A DNA stretch of 64,000 nucleotides. Source: Halanaerobium saccharolyticum. GTDB taxonomy: Bacteria; Bacillota; Halanaerobiia; Halanaerobiales; Halanaerobiaceae. Numbering within the stretch: the stretch's first letter is position 1; every line of letters starts with the position of its first letter. A program made the position numbers and the translations under genes. The stretch is from the NCBI RefSeq assembly GCF_003259895.1, contig NZ_QLME01000004.1, positions 1 to 64,000 on the forward strand, written 5' to 3'. Of the stretch, positions 7,795-16,040 are shown piece after piece. The notes under the pieces were generated by a model. That model worked only from the letters and a program-made list of their open reading frames with translations, was not told where the DNA came from and did not search any database.

Positions 7795-7916
7795 TAGTAA
7801 TTCCTCCTTCTCATCTTTAAATAAAATTTTAAAAATAAACTTAAGTATACTAAAAGTAAAGATTTCCTAATATCAATTCCATAAATAATTATACAGTATA
7901 AAGAAGTAATAGTTCA

Positions 7917-7966
7917 AAAAAAGACCAACTCCAATATCAAAATATTAAAGTCAGCCTTCTTTTTCT
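7917..7966 (-). terminator. Probable terminator of the first NSS transporter gene
   Basis: On the minus strand AAGGCTGACT pairs with AGTTGGTCTT (ten pairs, several G-U) and is followed by a run of seven T. It lies about 70 bases past the stop at 8033. Confidence 0.5.
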
Positions 7967-8032
7967 CATTATTAAATTATATACTTAATTTAAGCAATTG
8001 ATTTTCAAAATTAATTCAAAAGCCTAAACTAC

Positions 8033-9502
8033 TTATACAGTTCTTTCTTTTTTGCCAAGATAAATTGCAACAAGTAGTACTAAAGCTACAGCTAACCAGC
8101 CAAATGTAATAACCTCAGCTAAAGGATAACCGCCATAGACAGTAGCAAACTCAGAAATTACATTCTGAATTAAACCAATACCAATTAAAACTGGACTAAC
8201 AAACTTAACCATAGCCTTCCAGGTTGGTCCAACCTGCAGATCAGAACTTGGGTTCATATTATCTTTAATCTTATCTAAATCAAAAGCATAACTTAAAACA
8301 AGCATTTCCACAAAACCAACTGTTAAGAGACCAAAGATATTAACAAAGTGATCAAAAATATCTAAAATTGCCAGACCACCCTGAGTCACCATCGGTAATC
8401 CCATTAAAAATCCTACAATTGAAACTATTGTAACAGCCTTTTTACGGCTTAAACTAAAGTTATCAATTAAGGATGAAACCACTGATTCAATTAAAGAAAC
8501 ACTTGAAGAAAGACCAGCAACTGTTAAGGATAAGAAGAATATTAATCCAAATAGCTGTGGCAGAGCTGGTAATAAGTTAATTGCCTGTGGAAAAGCAATA
8601 AAAGCTAATCCAATACCAGAGGTAGCAACATCTGCAATACCTACACCCTGTTCTACAGCCATATAACCTAAAACACCAAATACACCGATACCGGTAATAA
8701 TACTGAAGGCAGCATCTGCAAAAGCAGCAATGATACCATTTTTAATAACATCCGATTTTTTAGGCAGATAACTTGAATAGGCAATCATAATTCCAAAACC
8801 AAGACTTAAGGTAAAGAATATTTGACCATAAGCATCAATCCAGATACCTAAATCAAAAATTCTGCTGAAATCTGGTGTTAAAAATGCTCTAATTCCCTCC
8901 ATGGAACCTGGTAAAGTTATACCTCTAAATACAATAATTAAAAGCATTCCTGCAAGTAAAGGCATAAATATTTTACTTGCTTTTTCTATACCTTTTTGTA
9001 CTCCTCCAGCAATAATAGTATAATTTATTGCCCAGATTGCAATTAAGGCAAAGAAGATAGGCCATTGAACCCCACCTAAATTAAAGGCACTACCTGAAAA
9101 CTGAAGAAACTCACCAAAGAAATAAGTTTCAGGATTGGTAGTCCAGCCCAGATTAAATGATTTGAAAACAAATAACAAACTCCAGGCAATAATAACAATG
9201 TAATAGACTGTAACTGTAAAGGCAACCAGTACAGACCACCAGCCTATCCATTCAAACTTTTTTCCAACTTTACGAAATGCACTTGGTGCTGAAGTTCTGG
9301 TGAAAAATCCAAAACCCATTTCCAGCAGTAACAGAGGTATACCTGCTGTCAGCAGAGCAAAAATGTAGGGAAATAAAAAGGCACCCCCACCATTTTCGTA
9401 GGCCATATAGGCAAAACGCCAGATATTACCAAGTCCCACTGCTGAACCAATTGTTGCTAAAACAAAACCAACTCTACTTCCCCATTGATCACGTTGTTCC
9501 AT
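8033..9502 (-). CDS. Na+-dependent NSS-family (SNF) transporter
   Basis: A 489-residue neurotransmitter:sodium symporter family protein with about 12 predicted membrane helices (LeuT fold). TM1 carries the family signature GSAVGLGNIWRF with Na+/substrate-site residues, and YENGGGAFLFPYI follows in TM2. FTLSLGFGIMIAYSSYL matches the unwound TM6 region. Substrates of bacterial members are mostly amino acids; this one cannot be assigned. GGAGG lies before the start. It is divergent from a second NSS gene, with 444 bases between them. Confidence 0.9.
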   Translation of the reverse strand: MEQRDQWGSRVGFVLATIGSAVGLGNIWRFAYMAYENGGGAFLFPYIFALLTAGIPLLLLEMGFGFFTRTSAPSAFRKVGKKFEWIGWWSVLVAFTVTVYYIVIIAWSLLFVFKSFNLGWTTNPETYFFGEFLQFSGSAFNLGGVQWPIFFALIAIWAINYTIIAGGVQKGIEKASKIFMPLLAGMLLIIVFRGITLPGSMEGIRAFLTPDFSRIFDLGIWIDAYGQIFFTLSLGFGIMIAYSSYLPKKSDVIKNGIIAAFADAAFSIITGIGVFGVLGYMAVEQGVGIADVATSGIGLAFIAFPQAINLLPALPQLFGLIFFLSLTVAGLSSSVSLIESVVSSLIDNFSLSRKKAVTIVSIVGFLMGLPMVTQGGLAILDIFDHFVNIFGLLTVGFVEMLVLSYAFDLDKIKDNMNPSSDLQVGPTWKAMVKFVSPVLIGIGLIQNVISEFATVYGGYPLAEVITFGWLAVALVLLVAIYLGKKERTV

Positions 9503-9946
9503 TTTACTTTCCTCCCTCTCTCTTCTTTACTACTCAATTTATTTTTTCCTGATATCTCTGGCTCAGCTAATCTTTTTAAAAATTACTTAAAATATCACCT
9601 AAATCTCAGCTCAATATAATCTAAATTCTCCTGCTAAACAACTTATTACTTTAATAAAGATTATATACTATTCTCAACTCATCTATTCAGGTTGAATGTA
9701 TTATAACAAATATATAGAATGATTTCCAGCTTTTATGAGAAAAAACAATTAAATGTATTTAACTTTACTTAATCGTTTTCATATCTCAGAGTTAATTTTA
9801 TCATTTTACAAATACTACCATTGTTGAATTGGGATGTTAGTGTAAAATAAAAGTGGGATTTAGAAATTGATGCCTGAGCTCTAATATGATAAAATAAACA
9901 GGCAAAAGTAAATATTATAAACGAAATAACAAGGGGGGATTTATTT
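9503..9946. other. Intergenic region between two divergent NSS genes
   Basis: 444 bases, strongly AT-rich. It holds the promoter of the rightward transporter (9867-9895). I see no convincing gene or hairpin in the remainder. An open frame on the minus strand (9769-10020) overlaps both the promoter and the next gene and looks spurious. Confidence 0.6.
9867..9895 (+). promoter_or_regulatory. Promoter of the second NSS transporter
   Basis: TTGATG (9867-9872), 17-base spacer and TAAAAT (9890-9895), about 50 bases upstream of the start at 9947. Confidence 0.55.
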
Positions 9947-11272
9947 ATGGAAAGAGAAAATTGGACTTCCAGATTGGGTTTTATTCTGGCTGCCTCTGGA
10001 TCTGCTATTGGTCTGGGCAATATCTGGCGTTTCCCATTTATTACTGGAACTAATGGGGGCGCAATTTTTATTTTAATCTATCTAGCTGCAATTTTATTTA
10101 TTGGTTATCCAATTTTAGTTTCGGAAATGTCACTGGGAAGAATCACTTCTAAAAATCCGATTGGTGCTTTTAAAAAAATGGCACCTAATTCTGCCTGGCC
10201 ACTGGTCGGAGCACTTGGTGTCTTATCAGGTTTTGTAATTTTGAGTTATTATTCTGTTGTGGCCGGGTGGGGTATGTCCTATATTTTTAAGTCTTTAAGT
10301 TTTACTGCTGAAAGTAATTTCCCAGCAATATTTTCTAGTCATATCAGCAGTTTTACTGAACCAATTCTGTGGCACGGAATTTTCATGTTTTTAACAATTG
10401 CTGTTATTGGGGCTGGAGTCGTTAATGGAATTCAGAAGCTGGTTAAAGTTTTAATGCCGATTTTATTTGGCATTATCTTTTTATTAATCATTCGTTCTGT
10501 AACTCTGGAAGGAGCTGCAGCAGGTTTAAGTTTTTATTTAAAACCTGATTTTTCAGCAATTGACTTTCAGACCTTTGCTGACGCAATCTCACAAGCGTTT
10601 TTCACCCTGAGTCTGGGCATGGGAGCTATGATAACTTATGGTAGTTATTTAAGCAAAAAAGAAAGTATTAGTGAAAGTGCAGGCTATGTTTTAATTTTTG
10701 ATACAGCTGTAGCTTTACTGGCTGGTTTTGCAATTTTCCCTGCAGTTTTTGCTTTTGGTCTTGATCCGGCATCGGGACCTGGCTTAACCTTTATTACTCT
10801 GCCGGCAGTTTTTACTCAGATGCCCTTTGGAACATTTTTCTCATTAATTTTCTTTATGCTGCTGACAATTGCAGCCCTAACCTCTTCAATCTCAATGCTT
10901 GAAGTGGTAGTTGCTTTTTTAGTTGATGAGTACGAATGGAAAAGAAAAAAAGCTTCCTATTTAATGGGCTTTTTGATCTTTTTAATTGGAATTCCATCAC
11001 TTTTGGGCTACAGTTCGTTTTCTAATTTCAGCTTTTTAGGAATGGATGTACTTGATACTTATGACTGGTTTTCTAACTCAATTTTTCTGCCAACAGGAGG
11101 TATTTTAACTTCTATCTTTGTTGGCCACATCTGGGGCAGCAAAAATGCAGTTAAAGAAGCAAATAAAAACAGCCGCTTTGAAATTGGAAATATCTATACT
11201 ATACTGTTAAAATATATTGTACCGACAGCTGTTTTATTTATCATGCTCTTTAATATCTATCAGACAATTTAA
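9947..11272 (+). CDS. Na+-dependent NSS-family (SNF) transporter, short type
   Basis: A 441-residue LeuT-fold Na+ symporter with about 11 helices, shorter at the C-terminus than its divergent neighbour, as in the LeuT/MhsT-like group. TM1 signature GSAIGLGNIWRFPF (residues about 18-31) and the TM6 block FTLSLGMGAMITYGSYL are present. AGGGGGG precedes the ATG. It is followed after 33 bases by an rRNA methylase gene on the same strand. The substrate is probably an amino acid, inferred from family. Confidence 0.9.
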   Translation: MERENWTSRLGFILAASGSAIGLGNIWRFPFITGTNGGAIFILIYLAAILFIGYPILVSEMSLGRITSKNPIGAFKKMAPNSAWPLVGALGVLSGFVILSYYSVVAGWGMSYIFKSLSFTAESNFPAIFSSHISSFTEPILWHGIFMFLTIAVIGAGVVNGIQKLVKVLMPILFGIIFLLIIRSVTLEGAAAGLSFYLKPDFSAIDFQTFADAISQAFFTLSLGMGAMITYGSYLSKKESISESAGYVLIFDTAVALLAGFAIFPAVFAFGLDPASGPGLTFITLPAVFTQMPFGTFFSLIFFMLLTIAALTSSISMLEVVVAFLVDEYEWKRKKASYLMGFLIFLIGIPSLLGYSSFSNFSFLGMDVLDTYDWFSNSIFLPTGGILTSIFVGHIWGSKNAVKEANKNSRFEIGNIYTILLKYIVPTAVLFIMLFNIYQTI

Positions 11273-11305
11273 TTATTGCTTTAATAAATTTTAGGAGGTT
11301 CAAAT

Positions 11306-12472
11306 TTGGTAAAAAACAAAGATTTATGTGTTCATTATGATCGCTGTGGAGGTTGCTCAATACAGGAAGTTCCCTATTCTGATCAGCTCGAAAATAAAAA
11401 AAATACGTTGTTAGACATTTTTAAGGAAAAAGAAATAGAAGTTGATAATTTTGAAGGAATTCTGGCAAGTCCTGAGATATATGAATACCGAAATAATATG
11501 GAATTCAGTTTTGGAGATCTAGAAAAAGGTGGTAAGCTGCAGTTGGGAATGCATCCCCGGGGCAGAATGTTTGATGTAATTACAGTTGACCAATGCTTAT
11601 TAGTTGATCAGGATTTTAGAGATATTTTAAGTACTATTATCGAATACTGTCGGGTAAATGAATTTAAAAAATATCATGTCAAATTAAGAGAGGGTTTTTT
11701 GCGCAATTTAGTAATTAGAAAAGGAATTAATACTGGAGAAGTTGTAGCCAACCTGATTACTACCAGTCAGCAGGATCATGATTTTACTTCCCTGACTGAA
11801 AAGTTAAAAGCTCTTAATTTAAAAGGTAAACTTGTGGGATTTGTGCAGACTATCAATGATGATTTTTCGGACCAGGTAAGCTGTGATGAAATGAAAATCT
11901 ATCACGGCCGCAATTACTTTTATGATCAGCTGCTAAATAATAAGTTTAAAATAGATTCTCTTTCTTTTTTTCAGACCAACACAAAAGGAGCTGAACTATT
12001 ATATTCTGAGGCAGAAAAATACATTGGTAGTGCTAAAGACAAAATAGTATATGACCTTTATTGTGGAGCCGGAACCATTTCGCAGTCTATCGCTGCTGAT
12101 GCTGAAAAAATATATGGAATAGAAATTGATCCAGATGCTGCAGAAAGAGCAGCTGAAAATGCTGAAATGAATAATGTACAAAATACAGAATATATTGCTG
12201 GAGACGTACTGGAGGAAATTAATAATATAGAGCAACAGCCCGATCTATTGATTATTGATCCACCAAGACCGGGTATCAATCCTAAAGCTCTGGCTAAAAT
12301 TGCTGCAGCAGATTCAGACGAGATTTTATATATCTCCTGTAATCCTAAAAGTCTGGCCAGAGATTTAAAAGAACTGGAAATACATAACTACAAATTGGAA
12401 AAGTTCAAAGCTGTAGATATGTTTCCTCATACAAAACATCTAGAAGTAATTACTCTTTTAAAGAAGGTTTAG
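11306..12472 (+). CDS. RlmCD/RumA-type 23S rRNA (uracil-5-)-methyltransferase
   Basis: A 388-residue SAM-dependent RNA m5U methylase of the RumA/TrmA family. The N-terminal iron-sulfur cysteines C8, C14 and C17 (CVHYDRCGGC) are present. The SAM site VYDLYCGAGTIS, the FFQTNTKGAELL motif, LLIIDPPRPGINP and the catalytic-Cys motif YISCNPKSLARDL follow in order. There is no N-terminal TRAM domain, so it is shorter than most Firmicute RlmCD proteins. The start is TTG at 11306, supported by AGGAGG 8 bases upstream and by the conserved region beginning at once. The target base is not certain (747 and/or 1939 are the known ones). Confidence 0.85.
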   Translation: MVKNKDLCVHYDRCGGCSIQEVPYSDQLENKKNTLLDIFKEKEIEVDNFEGILASPEIYEYRNNMEFSFGDLEKGGKLQLGMHPRGRMFDVITVDQCLLVDQDFRDILSTIIEYCRVNEFKKYHVKLREGFLRNLVIRKGINTGEVVANLITTSQQDHDFTSLTEKLKALNLKGKLVGFVQTINDDFSDQVSCDEMKIYHGRNYFYDQLLNNKFKIDSLSFFQTNTKGAELLYSEAEKYIGSAKDKIVYDLYCGAGTISQSIAADAEKIYGIEIDPDAAERAAENAEMNNVQNTEYIAGDVLEEINNIEQQPDLLIIDPPRPGINPKALAKIAAADSDEILYISCNPKSLARDLKELEIHNYKLEKFKAVDMFPHTKHLEVITLLKKV

Positions 12473-12560
12473 TTTAAAGAAAGTTTAGATTCATCTCTGA
12501 AATTAAATGAGTAAATAACCTGAAACCAAAAATATTAGCAGCAAATATCTAATAATTTAA

Positions 12561-12622
12561 CTAAAAACCATCTACTGCAGCTTAAACTATAATTTAAAAA
12601 CTGCGGCAGATGGTTTTTTTAT
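12561..12622. terminator. Bidirectional terminator between convergent genes
   Basis: AAAAACCATCTACTGCAG and CTGCGGCAGATGGTTTTTTT pair across an AT loop. T-runs lie on both strands, serving the methylase gene and, on the minus strand, the MntP/YtaF-like gene. Confidence 0.75.
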
Positions 12623-12634
12623 ACAAATTTATAT

Positions 12635-13201
12635 TTACGCAAAAAAAGTGTTAATCCCAATTAACAATAAAATAAAGCCCCCAACATAGTCTGCATATTT
12701 TTCTACTAATGCTATATGTTTAATGTAGACTACTATTCTAAATGCAGCTGCGGTAATTATGGAAGCAATTAAACCAATTACCAGAGAATCCTGAAAAATC
12801 AATGCATAGTCAAAATCAAAAAGAAGCGAAAAACCTGCTCCCAGAGCATCAATACTGACACTAACTCCAAGCACAACAACTGTCCAGAAACTGAGCCGTC
12901 TGTAGATACACTCTTCTCCGTTTTTATAACCTTCCCTGATCAGAAAAATTCCTAGCAGAAAAATCACCGCACCACTAAAATAATTAGAGATGGTAAAAAA
13001 ATTACGATCAATATAGTTTCCGGATAATCCTCCCATCAGAGCAAAGAAAAACTGAAAAAATCCAAAAGAAAAAACTACCTTAAGTTTTTCTGCTGCATTT
13101 GTCTTTGTTCCACAGCCAATTGCCATTGTAACTCCTGCTGCATCAAGAGCCAGTGCCAGTGCTACTAATAAAATATTAATTTGAGACCCCTCCATATTCA
13201 T
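12635..13201 (-). CDS. MntP/YtaF-like six-helix membrane protein
   Basis: A 188-residue protein made of two homologous three-helix halves, the DUF204 arrangement. Each half has an acidic residue in a helix: ALALALDAAGVTMAIGCG (about 13-30) and VLGVSVSIDALGAGFSLLF. This matches the Mn2+ exporter MntP and the sporulation protein YtaF; the exact role is not resolvable. The start is unclear. The ATG at 13201 has no ribosome-binding site before it, whereas GGAGGGG lies inside the frame, so translation may begin about 7 codons later at a non-ATG codon (ATT). It is convergent with the rRNA methylase gene. Confidence 0.78.
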   Translation of the reverse strand: MNMEGSQINILLVALALALDAAGVTMAIGCGTKTNAAEKLKVVFSFGFFQFFFALMGGLSGNYIDRNFFTISNYFSGAVIFLLGIFLIREGYKNGEECIYRRLSFWTVVVLGVSVSIDALGAGFSLLFDFDYALIFQDSLVIGLIASIITAAAFRIVVYIKHIALVEKYADYVGGFILLLIGINTFFA

Positions 13202-13458
13202 TAAACTTTAATTACATATTTTTAATTATATAAGTTAGTAATTAATATCAATTATATACATTATTATTTATTATAAGTTATCTAACTTAAAGATGCAATT
13301 AAGAACACAACTTTTATTATAAAAATAAAACATCAGGCTGAAAATTTGAAACTTTAGAACAAGAATAAAAAATTATTAAATACAATTTTACGTTGAAGTT
13401 TCACTTTAATTAAAATCTCTGCTATAATTAAGTTAACACTTACAGAGGAGGAAAAATT
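13202..13458. other. Divergent intergenic region
   Basis: 257 AT-rich bases. A weak promoter for the HutP-family gene is visible (TTCACT at 13400-13405, 17-base spacer, TATAAT at 13423-13428). Nothing else is recognisable. Confidence 0.45.
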
Positions 13459-13881
13459 ATGGAACATAATAGTTTAGAAACTGCAAAAGCAGCTATTAAA
13501 ATGGCTATTTCTACTAGAAGTGAAGAAAAACAATTAAAAAAAGAGTTTGCAGCTGACGAGATAAATACTGCTGCTGTAGATTTTGGTGGTGAATTTAATA
13601 AATCTGTTCCTGAAATCATTGAAAGAGCAGTAATTGCTGCCAAACGTGAAAATATAATAGACGAATCACATGTCGCCCAGGGAGCAGTTGCTGGAGCAGC
13701 TCATGATGCAGTTACTCAGATTATGCCCAGAACAATGGGTTTAAATGTCGGAGGTAAAATTGGTGTTGCCCGCAGTGGGGAACATATAGTTGTTGCTGTC
13801 TTTTTTGGAGTTGGGATGTTCAATTTAAATGAAGTTACTGTTGGTTTAAGTCACCGTTCATTACTTGATAAAGAGGCTTAA
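13459..13881 (+). CDS. hutP: HutP-family RNA-binding regulator
   Basis: A 140-residue protein. The block DESHVAQGAVAGAAHDAVTQ corresponds to the ESHxxxHATMEAL region of Bacillus HutP. The C-terminal FNLNEVTVGLSHRSL matches HutP's FGVGINH end, with the His that helps bind Mg2+/L-histidine. HutP hexamers bind UAG-containing mRNA and prevent termination in the hut operon. No hut enzymes are nearby. Its stop is only 39 bases before a strong promoter with a terminator-bearing leader for an ABC transporter, which suggests a local target (inference). GAGGAGG precedes the start. Confidence 0.78.
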   Translation: MEHNSLETAKAAIKMAISTRSEEKQLKKEFAADEINTAAVDFGGEFNKSVPEIIERAVIAAKRENIIDESHVAQGAVAGAAHDAVTQIMPRTMGLNVGGKIGVARSGEHIVVAVFFGVGMFNLNEVTVGLSHRSLLDKEA

Positions 13882-13920
13882 TTTGTTAATTAAATCACTG
13901 CTTTATATTAGCTCATTAAG

Positions 13921-13950
13921 TTGACAAAGGTACACATATAATAGTATAAT
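13921..13950 (+). promoter_or_regulatory. Promoter of the TrpXYZ-like ABC operon
   Basis: A perfect TTGACA (13921-13926) and perfect TATAAT (13945-13950) with an 18-base spacer. It lies about 185 bases upstream of the first gene, leaving a long structured leader. Confidence 0.8.
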
Positions 13951-13956
13951 AAAGAA

Positions 13957-14100
13957 AATCAAATAACTGGTAGCATGGTAATACGGTAGGAGAATTTGTA
14001 GGGAAGCTAAAGCTATTTGTTTAGACAAGGGGTATTTTTACCTAATTTTAAGCTAAATAGCTAAGAGCAATTTAACACTCCACCAGGAGTGTTTTTTTAT
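13957..14100 (+). promoter_or_regulatory. Structured 5' leader with an intrinsic terminator (unassigned class)
   Basis: The leader contains AGCTATTT (14011-14018), which can pair with AAATAGCT (14055-14062), and a GGGTA/TACCT hairpin (about 14031-14043). It ends in a clean terminator: ACACTCC and GGAGTGT around ACCA, then seven T (14075-14097). Five UAG triplets lie at 13971, 13987, 13999, 14022 and 14058. No T-box, SAM, purine, lysine, TPP, cobalamin, preQ1, glycine or ykkC consensus was recognised. It is either an unfamiliar riboswitch or a protein-controlled leader, possibly HutP-controlled. Confidence 0.6.
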
Positions 14101-14134
14101 TATCCCCACTACCAGTTAGAAAGGGGAATAAAAA

Positions 14135-15112
14135 ATGAAAAAGACTTTTTCGATTTTAATTGTTTTAACAGTTTTTTTAGTCTTAATCAGCAGCTTTGCA
14201 GGTGCCCAGGAGTATAGAATAGGTATTTCGCAATTTGTGGAACATCCTGCTTTAGATGCTGCACGCGAAGGTTTTATTAAGGGACTTGCTGAAGCAGGCT
14301 TTAGTGAAGAAAACATCGAATTTATTGAACAAAATGCACAGGCTGATTTTGCCACAGCTCAATCTATTGCTCAGCAGTTTAAGGGGGATAACCTTGACTT
14401 GATACTAACAATTGCTACTCCTAATGCTCAGGCTGCAGCAAATGTAATTACAGATACACCAGTATTATTTACTGCTGTAACTGATCCTGAAGAAGCAGGT
14501 ATAGTTGCAAGCATGGAGCGTCCAGGTGGAAACCTGACTGGAACTACAGATATGAATCCGGTTGCTCAACAGATTGAATTAATTAAAGAATTTATTCCCG
14601 AAATAACTGATCTGGGAGTCCTTTATAATCCAGGTGAAGTAAACTCTGTTGTCCAGGTTGATCTGGTAAAAGAAACTACAGCAGAAATGGGAATTAATTT
14701 GCATGAAGGTACAGTCAGCAACAGCAGTGAAGTTAGTCTTGCTGCCTCATCCTTAATCGGAGATGTTGATGCAATTTATGTTCCTACAGATAATATTATT
14801 GTATCTGCTTTACCTTCTGTTTTAAATATTACCAATCAAAATAATATCCCTGTATTTGCATCAGAAAATGGGCAGGTGAGACAGGGTTCAATTGCTACTT
14901 TAGGAATTGACTATAATTTATTAGGAGTTCAAACTGGTAAAATGGCAGCCCGGGTCTTAAATGGTGCTGATCCTGCAGAAATGGCAGTAGAATCTTCAGA
15001 TCAATTGAAATTATATCTAAATAAAAAAGCTGCTGAAAATTTAAACCTGGAAATTCCAGCTGCTGTCTTAGATAGAGCTGATGTAATTTACGAAGAAATT
15101 ACACAGGAATAA
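14135..15112 (+). CDS. ABC transporter substrate-binding protein (TrpX-like, PF04392 type)
   Basis: A 325-residue exported binding protein. A signal peptide (1-24) ends AGA-QE with no lipobox Cys. The mature part has the two-domain DUF534/TrpX pattern: YRIGISQFVEHPALDAAREGF, LILTIATPNAQAAANV, TDPEEAGIV and a hinge near IPVFASENGQV. This family serves amino-acid-like substrates in some Firmicutes. GAAAGGGG precedes the start. It is first in a three-gene operon with permease and ATPase, controlled by the leader upstream. Substrate not assigned. Confidence 0.87.
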   Translation: MKKTFSILIVLTVFLVLISSFAGAQEYRIGISQFVEHPALDAAREGFIKGLAEAGFSEENIEFIEQNAQADFATAQSIAQQFKGDNLDLILTIATPNAQAAANVITDTPVLFTAVTDPEEAGIVASMERPGGNLTGTTDMNPVAQQIELIKEFIPEITDLGVLYNPGEVNSVVQVDLVKETTAEMGINLHEGTVSNSSEVSLAASSLIGDVDAIYVPTDNIIVSALPSVLNITNQNNIPVFASENGQVRQGSIATLGIDYNLLGVQTGKMAARVLNGADPAEMAVESSDQLKLYLNKKAAENLNLEIPAAVLDRADVIYEEITQE

Positions 15113-15167
15113 AATTTAGAATAACTTTAAATAAAATATGTAGTTTAGAAATGGTGTGAGGTGTGTT

Positions 15168-16034
15168 ATGAATCTAAGTTTTGCAATTACGTCTTTAGAA
15201 CAGGGCCTGGCCTTTGGGATCATGGCCCTGGGTGTATTTATATCTTTTAGAATTCTTGATTTTGCTGATCTTACTGTAGACGGCAGTCTCCCTTTAGGAG
15301 CTGCAGTTTCGGCAAGATTATTAACCATGGGAATGAATCCTTTTATTTCTCTGGGAGCAGCTATCATTGCCGGTGGATTTGCTGGAGCAATTACAGGGTT
15401 TTTAAATACTAAATTAAAAATTGCTCCTCTCCTATCCGGGATTTTAACTATGACTTCTTTATATTCTATTAATTTAAGGGTCATGGGCAGACCAAATATT
15501 CCACTGATAGGTAAAGATACCATCTTTTCTTTTATTAGAGATCTTGGTGTTCCTTATCCCTGGAATAATCTGCTTTTATTAATTTTAATTATTGTCGCTG
15601 TTAAATTAGTTCTGGATGCATTTTTAAATACCCAGATTGGTTTTGCTCTCAGAGCTACTGGAGATAATCCACAGATGATTAGAAGTATGGGAATCAGTAC
15701 CAATTCAATGAAAATGCTGGGATTAATAATTTCCAACGCTCTAGTTGCATTATCTGGTGCACTTGTTGGTCAGTATCAGGGATTTGCAGATGTAAATATG
15801 GGAGTTGGTACAATTGTAGCCGGTCTGGCTTCCGTTATTATTGGTGAGGTTGTAATTGGAGAAAAATCAATTATGATTGCAACTATTGGAGTTATCATTG
15901 GTTCTATTCTTTATCGTTTTAGTATTTCTATTGCCCTGAATCTGGGACTTGCAGCTTCTGATTTGAAATTATTAACAGCTATACTGGTTATTATTTTTCT
16001 ATCAACTCCAAGAATAAAAAAAGCATTGAGGTGA
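15168..16034 (+). CDS. ABC transporter permease (TrpY-like, COG4120 type)
   Basis: A 288-residue membrane protein with about eight helices, of the LivH/BPD_transp_2-related group. The motif ALRATGDNPQMIRSMGIS is the cytoplasmic loop that contacts the ATPase. The ATG at 15168 is preferred over an in-frame GTG at 15156 because the GTG lies within the ribosome-binding region and GAGGTG is 4 bases before the ATG. It lies between the binding-protein gene and, after 6 bases, the ATPase gene. Confidence 0.88.
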   Translation: MNLSFAITSLEQGLAFGIMALGVFISFRILDFADLTVDGSLPLGAAVSARLLTMGMNPFISLGAAIIAGGFAGAITGFLNTKLKIAPLLSGILTMTSLYSINLRVMGRPNIPLIGKDTIFSFIRDLGVPYPWNNLLLLILIIVAVKLVLDAFLNTQIGFALRATGDNPQMIRSMGISTNSMKMLGLIISNALVALSGALVGQYQGFADVNMGVGTIVAGLASVIIGEVVIGEKSIMIATIGVIIGSILYRFSISIALNLGLAASDLKLLTAILVIIFLSTPRIKKALR

Positions 16035-16040
16035 TAAAAA

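Noticed and set aside
9769-10020. Open frame on the minus strand between the NSS genes
   Set aside because: It covers the promoter and the first codons of the rightward transporter, has no ribosome-binding site and has no recognisable domain.
13957-14100. T-box leader, expected for TrpXYZ-type operons
   Set aside because: No AGGGTGGNACCGCG T-loop sequence or usual stem I motifs could be found.
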